A stretch of DNA of 64,000 nt from positions 1,674,001 through 1,738,000 of the forward strand of contig JAJHTX010000008.1 in assembly GCA_032164295.1 (NCBI GenBank), written 5' to 3'. The stretch's first letter is position 1; each line of letters starts with the position of its first letter. This DNA comes from Inonotus obliquus (lineage: Eukaryota; Basidiomycota; Agaricomycetes; Hymenochaetales; Hymenochaetaceae). The translations under genes were made by a program, and so were the position numbers. Under the pieces are notes generated by a model. The model was not told where the DNA came from, searched no databases, and worked only from the letters and a program-made list of their open reading frames with translations. Shown here piece after piece: positions 22,092-33,774 of this stretch.

Positions 22092-24641
22092 AGAGTGTAG
22101 CGTGTCACATGAACGTGATGTCAACTTGCAAAGTGTGCGCAATGTCACTGCATAGTAGTACTTTGCTTTTACCACCCAGGAATAAATAGCGACATGTACG
22201 CGTCTTGACGATATCCCAACCTCGTTGTTGACACTTCAATCAACAAAATGCCCCGTTCTCATTCGAATAGTCCTCAACCTCAAACACGTTCTCGTTCAAA
22301 TAGTCCTCATCAGGTTCATCTATACAATACGGGAGCCGGGGAGGTCACTTACTACCATGTGAAACCACGTCTCAATGCCCCTCGGAGTCCTAACAATATT
22401 GTCGAAAATTTCTTTCAAGGCATGTATTTCTGTCTGACCCCACCTCCGAATCACTAGTGGCTTATTTCTTATTTTCTTGATTAGCCCAAGCGGTCCGGAC
22501 CGGCCCAAACGACCTCATCGTCATTGCGATTTCTGTTTCCAAAAACACTTACGATGGGATGTATGAGAAACCCACCGGTATGGAATTATATCATATATCC
22601 TACTAGTAGCGCGAAATGACTGGGGCGTGTGTATCATGATGCATGTTATATAGCTGAATACGGATACAGAACAACAGAGGGCGGAATTGATGGCGCCGAT
22701 CAGGATAAAGTTAAACCTTTGGTAATCGGAGAAGAACGCTATCCCAGTGAAGAGGAGGCTCTCAGAGCACTGATAAATATGATTCAGAACAATGTGGGTT
22801 GCTTCTTCCTCCTGAGTAATGTCTTGGCATTAATGCGTTCCTCGAATCATTGTAGAATTGGTGATGCTGGAAATACAAGCATATCTTTGGGGTACGGGTA
22901 CGATGGGGGATGTAAAGGATCTTGTTTGTACATCCACCAGTATTGCCTGTAGTACTAGTCGTGGATGTAGTATTAGTACTGTGATAAACGGCGCCTGTGC
23001 CCTCTTCTGAACACCGATATGCCACTCTACACGGTTCATTGGATTCGATACAGCTTAAGCTTCACACCCCACTGACAGAGTTTCTCTTGATACTTGAACA
23101 GCCTAAGTGGCTGGCGCTGGCATATGCATATGCATCTCTCACGTTCCAACTCGCCTCGGACCCTGGCCCCCACTTTGCAAATTGTTATTTACAAAGTTCT
23201 CTTCTTTTGCACCTTGGCGTGTTAGATAATAGATTGCTTTGTTACTTCGAAAGATGACCAATGACTCGAAATGGATCTTGGGTGGCCACTGTGGAATGAT
23301 GTTACAGTAAGTACTTTGCTTCGTTCGCTGCGCGAGATGACCTGTTGAACCGTACGCAACACGTCCTTCGAGTCGACTCGGGAGTCAAAGAGAGCATTAC
23401 AATGAGCATCACGAGTTCACGGTGGGTGGGAAGGACAGATCTAGAGTCTAAATCTATGGCGCCGAAGCTGGAGGTCGCGATTTTACTCGACTCAGACTGG
23501 TAGTAGCTTTGAATGATTGGATGATGATTCCGATGTCCTACTTGCAGTTTACTTTCGGATAGTATCATCCCCTCGAATGACAATCTGAGGCTCCCCCTCC
23601 GTCACGACATCCATCATTCGCGCGTGCGTATGAGAGAATATTCAACGCCGAAACCCTCGAGCACGACTCGAAAGCCAAATCCACGCGAAGCCACCTGAGT
23701 TTCCTATCATACATCATTCTGAATTTTTATAATAGTTTTCTGAGTCTACAGTACAAGGAGAACGTGAATCTCATGAAGCTTTCTGACTGAAGGATGCCGA
23801 GTGGACAGATACGGGAATAGCAACAAGAAAAGTGGAATGTCGCGTGAGTGGTATACTACAAGGACGGTGCGGTGTGGGGGAGGAGTACTGAAGTTAGTGG
23901 AGCAGAATTGAATATGCTAAACATAACCGTGTGAAATGGTGTGCCAGTGGACGCTGAATGCCAAGCCAACAACTCTTCGCGATGCCTCGGGATCTTCGGT
24001 CCGCCTCAAGCAGTCCCAACAGCCGCCAAATCAACCGCAGGTTTATACGCACTCGCACCCTTCACGATGTGCATATCAGGCTGCTGAGGCGTCGGCGGGA
24101 CGAAACCACTCGGGTGTTCTTCCCTACCTTCACCAATCCTGACTTCCTGAGGGACCTTTTCGCTACGAGTCCACTGCTCAGTCGTAGCCATCTCCTTCAA
24201 ATCCGCGAACGTTATAACGCTCTCAGCGACACCTCGGCTAGGCAATCCCGCAGGTCTAGTACGTAGGTCCGTAGCAAACGTAGTCGGAGCCGGCCCCGGG
24301 GACGGGACGACGAAACCCGAAGGGTGTCTCGTCAATCCGTCAGGAGTAGACACCTCATAGGGACCTTGGAAGAAGGGCGACGAGATTGAAGAGGAGAACG
24401 AGTAACGGATTTGAGGGCGAATCTTCCTCGACGCGCATCTTGACGGCTGCGAGTTCCTTGGGTGTGAATTGGTAGGAGCCGTGTTCCTCGGACTGTGCGG
24501 ATGCAGAGGTATGGAATGCACACGTGCCAGCGGAGTTGGTGGAATTGCGAAGGCCGCTGCAGCCCCAGCTGAAGAGAAAGAGGAGCGACGCGAGCTAAGG
24601 GGTGTTCCGCTCATTGGAGATGCTTCGCCATCTTCAAACCT
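22092..24641. repeat. Tandem duplication, unit A (about 2.55 kb)
   Basis: Begins at AGAGTGTAG next to GTGTCACATGAACGTGA and ends at ATCTTCAAACCTA. The same order of sequence recurs at 24803-27260: promoter, small plus-strand gene, non-coding middle, minus-strand gene. Non-coding stretches are nearly identical (for example 23265-23360 against 25880-25975), whereas the first exons of the small gene have diverged strongly. Confidence 0.9.
22248..23010 (+). CDS. Small orphan protein, copy A
   Basis: Multi-exon gene of unknown function; start MPRSHSNSPQPQTRSRS at 22248. Exon 1 ends FFQ before an apparent GC-AG intron (GCATGT about 22421 to TTAG near 22486). Exon 2 reads AVRTGPNDLIVIAISVSKN, exon 3 KPLVIGEERYPSEEEALRAL, and exon 4 VCTSTSIACSTSRGCSIS then NGACALF and TGA at 23008. 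The last 30 residues are Cys/Ser/Thr rich and closely shared with copy B, with gaps that are multiples of three, which suggests coding constraint. The exon 3-4 join is unclear here, since the acceptor used by copy B is altered, so copy A may be damaged. No signal peptide or domain was recognised. Confidence 0.5.
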
Positions 24642-24644
24642 AGA
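24006..24644 (-). pseudogene. Broken duplicate of the mitochondrial-like protein gene at 26609-27462
   Basis: Reads MSGTPLSSRRSSFSSAG and, further down, SRGVAESVITFADLKEMATT and HPSGFVPPTPQQPDMHIVKG, nearly as in the intact copy. Small deletions after AAAFA shift the frame for about 50 codons, giving a Pro/His-rich nonsense stretch before the frame returns at PYEVSTPDGL. Exon 1 of the intact gene, with its targeting-like N-terminus, is missing: the duplication stops at the exon 2 splice acceptor, and unrelated coding-like sequence lies beyond. Confidence 0.8.
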
Positions 24645-24655
24645 GAATGCAAACT

Positions 24656-24795
24656 AAGCGAGCGAGACTCGCTGACTTGAGATCTTTTGGGCCTGCAAGA
24701 GTAATGGTGCACGTAGCATCGTCTTGCACTCCTTTGTCGTCGAGGGGAGGTGCGGGGCCTTTGGCGTTGACCAGGGCAGCTTTGCGATAAGACGA
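24656..24795 (-). other. Coding-like fragment wedged between the duplicated units
   Basis: Between the two units the minus strand reads about 44 codons with high third-position GC and no stop: YRKAALVNAKGPAPPLDDKG, then DDATCTITLAGPKDLKSASL. It resembles a gene exon in composition, unlike the flanks. I do not recognise the protein. It may be a piece of the gene at the duplication breakpoint or a new first exon for the truncated copy. Confidence 0.4.
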
Positions 24796-24802
24796 CGTGA
24801 GC

Positions 24803-27260
24803 AGAGTGTAGTGTGTCACATGAACGTGACGTCAACTTGCAAAGTGTGCGCAATGTCACCGCATAGTAGTACTTTGCTTTTATCACCCAGGAATAAATAG
24901 CGACATGTAAGTTTGCGTCTTGACGATATCCCAACTTCCTTGTAGACACTTCAACAAGATGTCCCAGCCTCAGCCATCCACAAATGAAAGCATCGTTTAC
25001 GTGGCTGTATACAATAGTGAAAGCTTGAAAGTTGATGATCCTGAACCTGTCAGAAAGTTCTTTGAAGGCATGTATTTCTATCCAAATTGTACTCCACCTC
25101 ACTAGTGGCTTATTTCTTTTCTTACTTTCTTGATTAGACCAAGGGACTCACTCGGACCAGAGTGGGACCGTCGCTGAGATTCTGGTTTACAGACACAAGC
25201 CTTTTTCGGCCGAAGGTATGAAACTTTATATCCCTTGTCCTAGCGCAATATGACTGGGGTGTATGTTACATAGCTATCTTCAACAGGAATCGCCCCGATG
25301 GGAAAGAATATAAGCCTAAGAAACTTCATAAATGGTATGCAAGACAAGAACAGGCTCTCAATGCAATGATAACAGAGCTTGTAAGTTGCACTTCTTATTC
25401 TTCGTGTGTAATGTCCCGGCATTAAAGTATTCCTCTGAACCATTGTAGAGGAAACAGTGATGTCGGAAGTACAAGCATATGCATGGGGCACGATGGGGGA
25501 TGATGTAAAGGAACTTGTTTGTACATCCACCAGTATTGCCTGTAGTACTAGTCGTGTTTGTAGTACTAGTACTGTGATAAACGGCGCCTGTGCCCTCTTC
25601 TGAACACCGATATGCCACTCTACACGGTTCATTGGATTCGATACAGCTTAAGCTTCACACTCCACTGACAGAGTTTCTCTTGATACTTGAACAGCCTAAG
25701 TGGCCGGCACTGGCATAACACATGTGCATGTGCATCTCTCACGTTCCAACTCGCCTTGGTCCCTGGGCCCCACTTTGCAAAATGTTAGTTACAAAGTTAT
25801 TTTCTTTTGCGCCAAGTTGGCGTGTTAGATACTTAATAGATTGCTTCGTTATTTGTTGTTTCGAAAGATGACCAATAATGACTCGAAATGGATCTTGGGT
25901 GGCCACTGTGGAATGATGTTACAGTAAGTACTTTGCTTCGTTCGCTGCGCGAGATGACCTGTTGGACCGTACGCAACACGTCCTTCGAGTCGGCTCGGAG
26001 TCATAGAGAGCATTATCATGAGCAAGGAGTTCACCGTGGGTGGGAAGCCGCCTGCTCGAAAGCCAGAGGCCGTCGCGATTTTACTCGACTCAGGCTAATA
26101 GCAACTCCATATGATTGGATGTTGATTATGATGTCCTATTTGCAATTTACTTTCGGATAGTGTTATCCCCTCGAATGACACATTGACAATCTGAGGCTTC
26201 TCCGCCGCGGCATCCATCATTCGCACTGCGTATGCGGGAATATTCAAAGCCGAAACCCTTGAGCACGACTCGAAAGCCAAATCCACGCGAAGCCACCGGA
26301 GTTTCCTATCATACATCATTCTGAATTTTTATAATAGTTTTCTGAGTCTACAGTACAAGGAGAACGTGAATCTCATGAAGCTTTCTGACTGAAGGATGCC
26401 GAGTGGACAAATACGGGAATAGCAACAAGAAAAGTGGAATGTCTCGTGAGTGGTATACTACAAGGACGGTGCGGCGTGGGGGAGGAGAACTGAAGTTAGT
26501 GGAGCAGAATTGAATATGCTAAACATAACCGGGGTGCCAGTGGACGCTGAATGCCAAGCCAACAACTCTTCGTAAACTTTCTCGATGCTTCGGGATCTTC
26601 GGTCCGCCTCAAGCAGCAGTCTCAACAGCCGCCAAATCAACCGCAGGTTTATACGCACTCGCACCCTTCACGATGTGCATATCAGGCTGCTGAGGCGTCG
26701 GCGGGATGAACCCACTCGGGTGTTCTACCCTACCTTCACCGACCCTGACTTCCTGAGGGACCTTCTCGCTGCGAGTCCACTGCTCAGTCGTAGCCATCTC
26801 CTTCAAATCCGCGAACGTTATAACGCTCTCAGCGACACCTCGGCTAGGCAATCCCGCAGGTCTAGTACGTAGGTCCGTAGCAAACGTCGTCGGAGCCGGC
26901 CCGGGGGACGGGACGACGAAACCCGAAGGGTGTCTCGTCAGTCCGTCAGGAGCGGACGCCTCATAGGGGACCTTGGAAGAAGGGCGACGAGATTGAAGAG
27001 GAGAACGAGTAACGGATTTGAGGGCGAACTCTTCCTCGACGCGCTTTTTGACGGCTGCGAGCTCCTTGGGTGTGAATTGGTAGGAGCCGTGTTCCTCGGA
27101 CTGTGCGGATGCAGAGGTATGGAATGGACGCGGACCGCCGATATTGGTGGAGTTGCGACGGGATGCGAAGGCTGCCACGGCCCCAGCTGAAGAGAGAGAT
27201 GAGCGACGCGAGCTAATGGGTGTTCCGCTCATTGGGGACGCTTCGCCATCTTCAAACCTA
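24803..27260. repeat. Tandem duplication, unit B (about 2.46 kb)
   Basis: Second copy of 22092-24641, in direct orientation. It joins continuously to exon 1 of the minus-strand gene at 27317-27462, so B is probably the parental arrangement and A the derived copy. Confidence 0.9.
24959..25603 (+). CDS. Small orphan protein, copy B
   Basis: Start MSQPQPSTNESIVYVAVYNS at 24959. Exon 1 ends VRKFFE before the same GC-AG type intron as copy A (GCATGT about 25070 to TTAG near 25139). Exon 2 reads DQSGTVAEILVYRHKPFSAE, exon 3 (from about 25270) IFNRNRPDGKEYKPKKLHK and RQEQALNAMITEL. Exon 4 begins after GTAGAG near 25450 with ETVMSEVQAYAWGT and ends CSTSTVINGACALF, TGA 25601. A TATA-like AATAAATA lies about 65 bases upstream of the start in both copies. 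Compared with copy A, the N-terminal half is almost unrelated while the C-terminal Cys-rich part is conserved. Confidence 0.55.
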
Positions 27261-27462
27261 CAAAAGTATCACTCGGTGAGCATTTTAGACAGAGACACGC
27301 CAAGAAGACGACTTACGTCTTGGTGGCATAGCTGACCTCCTCAACGGCGACCCCGTTCTGAGCGGCCTCTGAACCGGTGAAGAGGAGGTTCTTGATGTTG
27401 GCCCTAGCAGTGGCGGAGTTGGACGAGGAGTAGCGTTTGACGGCGCGGGGGATGGTATGCAT
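26609..27462 (-). CDS. Conserved-looking fungal protein of unknown function, probably mitochondrial
   Basis: Two exons (27462-27317 and 27257-26609) joined in frame across a 59-base intron give 264 residues. The N-terminus MHTIPRAVKRYSSSNSATAR is rich in Arg and Ser without acidic residues, as in mitochondrial targeting sequences. Later parts contain ELAAVKKRVEEEF, SVTRSPLQSRRPSSKVPYEA, two similar units (RHPSGFVVPSPGPAPTTF and HPSGFIPPTPQQPD) and GVAESVITFADLKEMATTEQ. The repeated HPSGF-P-P units are a distinctive feature. I do not recognise a known domain. A truncated, frameshifted duplicate lies at 24006-24644. Confidence 0.7.
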
Positions 27463-29075
27463 GATTGGATTGCTTTGTCTAAGAGTGTGGGGGGGCTCTA
27501 AGAATTAGACTCTAAGGAACCTTTCGACTCTATGGGTCTATAAGGGAGGGAGAAGGATAGATGGTGGTAAGAGATAAAGAAGAGAAGTGATCCTGATGCT
27601 CGTCTTATTTCCGTTTCTTGTTACAAACCGGCCTAGAAAGACAAGATAGGAAGGTAACGATGAGGCACAGCTCACGGCATCCAAAACGGCATATTCGGCA
27701 AGTGGAGCTGACCCACAATTTCTCGCCCTTTTTTCCTCTTTTTTTCTGGGGCAAGAACAACAACAATCAATACCCCCGAACGATGTGGTGGACGGACGTA
27801 AAGAGTGCGTAAGGACAAGAGATGAGAGAGCAATGGCGCGCTGATTCATCTGCTTTGGTGGGTGGACCCGTCTATTACCGTTATCCCATGTTCAGTAGTT
27901 GTTTTGCTTCCGTACTGCTCGAGGACGGTCAGCTGGTGGTAGTAATGGTAGAATGATGTATTGATGAGATGGACTCGTGCACAGTCTTTTCGGGATGTTG
28001 ACTCACATGCGAGACGCGGAGATCAATATGTGGAGCCACCTTTGCCTATTTCGGTTATGGTCTGACCCTCTGCTCACACGCCAACGACTCTATTTCCGAT
28101 TTCACTTGCCTATCTGGTCACAATACCAGCGTATCTCAAGGTGAATAAACTGAACTGGTGATGGTAGCTTGCTCTTTTCTCGGTAGTCACTTGTCTGGTC
28201 AGATGCTCCGTTTCCTATTGTCGTCACTGCCAACAAAGTTATTATCATAACCTTGTAGTATGTCTGCAACTTATCATCCATGTATTTTAAAGTCTGGGTC
28301 GCAGTCGGGTTCCTCTTGATTGCTTATACCCCGCCCTCTGGATAGGTTAGATTTCATAAATTCCTAGATCTGAATTCATGAAATCGAATCTACTTATCCT
28401 TTACAGTATCAATGGTGCACACCACCGTGAAGTAAAGGACTGGACCGGCCTGGGTGATGGTAGCTTGACACCTTGTCCTCTATAGCTATCTTGCCTCTCT
28501 TCTAACCAATGACTGAGCCGAATACTATCATCGTACAAAGGTAAACATTTCACCTCTTCTTGCTCATTCTCATTCTCAATCAATATAGTTCAAAATCAAG
28601 CTCGTCAAGAAGTCCTGCTTCTGCATCCACGATCGCAGTTGGTGGGTAACGGAAAGATTCGGTTTCATAATGGTCCCTCCGAGACTATCTCTACTGTCAC
28701 TGCACTTCCGTTGAGTCTCTGGTCCAGTCTTTCCTTGCTGTAGCAATGACTAGAAGCATTGCACCTTGCCAAGCTATGCAACTGACTGTGCAGTTTTGAA
28801 GTTGATTCATCCTTCGGTGCAACACTTGTTGGTATTACCATGCCAATACTACATAGTATATATCTCAGAATGACAAAGGAGAATACATAGCTGTGAGGTA
28901 TGGTATCTGTATCAAAGCAATAGAAGACCTGTGGGCAAAAACTTCGCAATCCTTTTTATACCAAGCGGTTTCACACGATTACAGAGCGTGCCCATCTACA
29001 TAATGTTCGCTTCCATCTATGCGGGAAGAACAATCGACCCGTTCGGCGCTTCAGCACGACTGCCGGCTGACTTGT
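27463..29075. other. Intergenic, about 1.6 kb, no supported gene
   Basis: No domain-bearing frame on either strand. Two stretches near 28140-28200 and 28425-28490 resemble each other imperfectly (both contain GTGATGGTAGCTTG), suggesting a small old duplication. Confidence 0.5.
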
Positions 29076-32000
29076 CTATTCGGACGGAGCGAAACAATCC
29101 TTCCATCGTTCTCCAAGAGCTGCGCCAGTAAAATCAACCCTGGTGGAAAATTCGCAATTCAAAATAGCAGTATTACGAGGTCGGATGAGTGTTCGACGAA
29201 GATCCGGAGGAACCCACAAAAGCAGGTCTTGTCGATCATGTCCGCCTAGTATCCACCCGCTATCACCCAAATACCAATCAGACACGTCCAAGTTAGACGA
29301 CGAGGTTGTTGCGCTGTTGATTTCGTGTTCTCTCGCATGTTCTAGAACGTCCGATATATCCCATATCCTAAGCATGTTATCACTCCTGGAGGTTGAAACA
29401 ATTGCCAAACCGTCAGAGCTCAATGTGAGCTCGTCGATGTCCATCACTTGCTCCCCAAGTTCGCAAATGCTTCTTTCATGAACCGTGCTCCAGATGTGAA
29501 CTGTGTTGCGCAAAGACAACGCGACAAGGTATGTATCCCCTTCCGAGACAACACCAGACTGAACATAAAGCCATGGGATGTTGAATGGTCCGGCAACCCT
29601 ATGACCATCCGTCGCATCCCATACAATGACAGTCCAGTCCGATGAAGCGGAAATAATAGTGCCGCCATCCCGTGAAAAGCAGACATGGTAAATGCTGCCA
29701 TCGTGCCTGGCCATGGGTTCTGACAAGACCTCCCATGTATCTATCCTCCAGATTTTAACCGTTTTATCCCGTGAACCCGATGCGAGGAGACTGCCACTGG
29801 GAGAAAATGCTAGAGCTGTAATACGTTCCTCGTGGCCGTGTGATAATTCTGCAAGGCATTTACCCGTCGCAACGTTCCACAACCTGATTCCCGGTGAACT
29901 GGAACTTGAGACGACTAACGTCCCATCAGGTGACAGGACCATGGTATCGATGCCATTCGTGAACTTTTCAAGGGAGGTCGAAGTGATTTGGGCGGTCTCT
30001 AAGTTATAGGTTGTAACCAACCCACTGGTTCCGTCCTCTGAAATCCATACTAGTCGCGAGCCGTCCGGAGAAAACCCTAGGCAAATTATACGGTTTCCGC
30101 TGCTTTGAAAAGGATTTCCGACAACGCTCCCTGTTTGAACATTCCAAACGACTATCGAACCATCCTCGGATCCAGATGCAATGAGACGTTTGTCGGAAGA
30201 CAAAGCAACAGAGCCAATGGCACATCCATCCGTTCGTTTACGCGGCTCGCAGGGCCTGGTCGTGGCGTCCCATATTCTAGCGGTCTTGTCATCAGAACTC
30301 GATACTATGTATTCCCCATCAGGAGAAAATGCGACGCAGGAGACTTTGCTGGTATGTCCCTCAAAGGGGCCAGAAATAACCTGGCCATTTCCGGCGTCCA
30401 AAACATTGAATGATTCGGCCCAGGACCCGACAACAATGCGGGACCCACAAGGCGAGTATGAAATGGACGTGATAGGTTCTGTATACTCAAAGGTGGACTG
30501 GACCTTCCCGCTTTTCACCTCCCAGATCTTTATCGTACGATCAACGGATCCGGATGCTACATGCTCGCCGTCTGGAGAGAAAGCTACTGACTCGACGTAG
30601 CCGTCATGGCCTTCGAATGGTGGAAGAAAGGACTTGCCACTGTTGACGTTCCAGATTCGTACTGTGTTATCCCAAGAGCCCGACACAAGCAATGCACCAT
30701 CTGGGGAAAATGCGACGGAACTTACTATGTCTGTATGCCCGGTGAAAGGATCAGAGTTCCTACTTCCATCTTTAGCGTCCCAGATAATAATTGTCCTGTC
30801 CTCGGACCCCGAAGCTATCCTCGTGTCATTGGGAGAGAAAGCGACAGACCGAACATCTTTAGAATGTACTTTCAGCGGTCCAAGAAGCAGACAGCCACTC
30901 TGAGCGTCCCAGACACATAGGGACCCATCCTCTGAACCTGAAACGATGCGATTTCCGTCGGAAGAAAATCCAACAGATCGAACGGAAAGTGTGTGGCCGG
31001 TTAGCGATGGGAAAACTTCTACCCCACTATCAACGTCCCAAACTCTGACAGATCCGTCTTCTGATGCTGATGCTACAAGTTTCCCATCCGGAGAGAATGC
31101 AACTGAATTCACCGCATCATGATGTCCTTCAAGGACCTTCAGGTACATTGGAAGCCATTTAGAACCCCTCCGTTCCAAGTGCACCTGAGAATACAGTTGC
31201 TTTGAGTAGTGTGCCGACACCTTTGACTCGTATTTCGTGAAAGGGATCATGGAGACATAGATATGCGGCGTGCTTTGTGAAATCGGAAGTGTGAATATGC
31301 TTGCAAGCTTGCCGGCATCCTTTAGGAATGATGTGGTGTCCTTGCTGTGCACCTATATATTAATGAGTTAACTATGTTGATATTATATAGAATCATAGAT
31401 CACCTTCGCCCACTCAGCAGCGCAGAAGAGTGCACGAGTAGCAAGACTCGCGAATAATTTAAGCAGACTGAGTGCCTCGAACCAGAATATGAGGCGCCGA
31501 TGAGCAAATTCTGCCAAACTATCGAGGAGCTCGGATGAATATGGTGCATCAGCGAGATGCTGAGCCCAGTGGACGCAAGCATACTCTAAGTGTGCTGGAA
31601 TGCGCATCTTAACCCGAACCTCGAGCCCCGGAATATCGTCGTTGCAGACGAATGAACTTTGTAGATCGCACAAGTTGAAACGCAGCAGGTCATCCATGAC
31701 GGTGAAGCACCGATTAATGACAACGCTCCTTACTGCGAGCAAATCAATAAACCACGGGTCATCGGAATGTCTGGGCGATGTGAGGAAGTCGGCGAAGGAT
31801 GCATGGAATAAGTTGACGGGTCCGCCTTCAGAAAACGATAGTATGCATTGAAGTTTTGTGAGAATAAGGCGAGAGGTCTCCTCGGGTGGAAAGCCTAGAA
31901 GGCCATCTATTACGTCGCTCGACAGAGGCGCCTTGCTGAGAAGAACGAATGATAACACCTGAATAAAACGCGCCCTGGACTCACTCCTGTCCCATGCAAT

Positions 32001-33774
32001 GCCGGAATTTCTGAGTACGGCGGAGTACAACTCATCAAGGCCAAACCTCGCAACAGTGCGCGAATCCGAGACGAGATCCTGCAGTGTGCGGAATGGATTG
32101 TCACTTGTCGTGACCATCTTAACCGCTGTGGAGGCCCAAATGAATAAACCAGCAGCAGAATTGCTGAGTATTTCCAAGTTATCATCCCAGGGCCATTCAG
32201 CCGGAATCTTCACCTTGGAATCGATTGCATCAAGCATTTCAGTTCGAAGATAGCAGTGCACATCCTGCTTGCTGGCCGATGACGAATAATCCAGTTCCAT
32301 CATGCATACACTTCCCGACCACGAAGCGAGGGCCATGTCGATGTCGCCTTCTCTACGACTCGAGACAAGAAAACGAAAACATTTAGGCAGTTTCTGGAAG
32401 TCTCTTAGTAAAATATCCATTAGGCTTCGCCGGGATTGTGGCATCCCGCATTCATCCAGACCGTCTAGAACGATAAGGACTGGCCCAGACAATGACGTCT
32501 CAGCATTGAGAAGCGGTCGTAAGAGGAGCTTAGTGAATTGCTGAAATGAAGATGCGCAGGCAATATCCTTGTGGTTTTCGGTTTCCTGAAGGATGCTTGA
32601 ACCGATAGAAGAATCAAATAGCGCGAGTTTGTAGGCAATCGTCCTGATGACCGTGTCGGGTTCGCTTTTTCCCCTCTCGAAGAACAGAAATGCACCAAGC
32701 CGGGACATATCCTGAAATTGCTCCGCGATTGTCGTGCTGACGGTACTTTTTCCGGAACCGGCAACACCGTGCAGCCAGAAGATGGTACGATCCGTTTCCG
32801 AAAAGACCCATTCAACTATCTGCCTCCTTATGTCTAGGCGGGTCTCTGGAAGGCAGACAGGACGATCAAATGCATCGAATCGATCAGGATCGAGTCGTTG
32901 CCGAAGTACTGACAATAAAATGAGTGTCAAATTAGGATGAAGTAACTGAACCACAAACACAGATCATCAATTGCCTTAGCCGTCCGGGTGGAAACAAAAG
33001 CTGTATGGAGATTCACACCGGATTCAATCTGCTGCTTGAAACTAGCCAGCACCCGCTCAAATTCGTCGATTTTCTGGTTGCTGTTGGCGTCAAGCATTCT
33101 ACCTGGGCATATCATTGGGATGAATACGAATGCAAAACGGACATGATGAGCTTACTTAGGAAGCTGCGACTCGTGTACTGGGAAACGAAGAGACAGCATT
33201 CAATGGTTTGCTTCAGGAGTCCGGACAATGGTTCGTGTAGATTCGCTGCCTTGTCCGATAGCGTGTGGACGTCACGGGCAAAGTCGAACGCATCACCCAT
33301 AGCGTGTACCAGATCAATGACCCTCTTATCGGTTTTGAAAGCACTCTCCACAGCCTAATAGGATTGTCAGGTTGGGATGTCTGCGGAAAATAAGAGCGCG
33401 GCGTACAGAGTATAGCGCAGAGGTGAGTTTCCACGCAACAGCGAGGAATGGATGTATCTAAGCGGTTTTAGTCTCAGAGAACGCCAGCAGATTAAGGAAC
33501 TTACTTCGGACACAGTGTCAATGGCCTGTCGAAGCATGCCCAGTCTGGACAACAACTTTTGCACAGCCTGGTAGAGATCCCCGTGGTGGCCCAACTGAGT
33601 CAGTCGACTGTCAATTGCCTGCGTAACGTCAGCTGCGCCTTCTGATCGTCTAATTCCGGCCTGCCCAACATCCTCCGATGCTCTTTCCAGACTGATGGTA
33701 GCACCCGTCAACGCGTCAACGGCCTTAAGGTGCAGAACGACGAGTCCCTTGGGTAATTTCCCTGCGTTGTTCAT
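29076..33774 (-). CDS. NACHT-WD40 receptor (fungal NLR-like STAND protein)
   Basis: Six exons (33774-33505, 33457-33407, 33354-33156, 33102-32959, 32908-31404, 31352-29076) join in frame to 1481 residues. An N-terminal helical region (about 1-210, with HPFLAVAWKLTSALY) resembles the 'Goodbye'-type N-domains of fungal STAND proteins. The NACHT ATPase follows: Walker A GVAGSGKST, Walker B VLIVLDGLDECG, and a winged-helix part with FHASFADFLTSPRHS. The C-terminal 700 residues hold about 14 WD40 blades (VAFSPDG--ASGS-D-T--IWD pattern); blades 6, 9 and 13 are poorly conserved. The last residues are GAALGERWKDCF. Related proteins act in allorecognition or immune-like cell-death signalling in fungi; for this gene the role is inferred. 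All splice sites are GT-AG and no disabling change was seen. Confidence 0.93.

Noticed and set aside
23265..23590. Possible third gene on the minus strand inside the duplicated units
   Set aside because: The frames in the two copies (23583-23302 and 26319-26095) only partly agree and are interrupted by different stops, so this looks like shared non-coding sequence.
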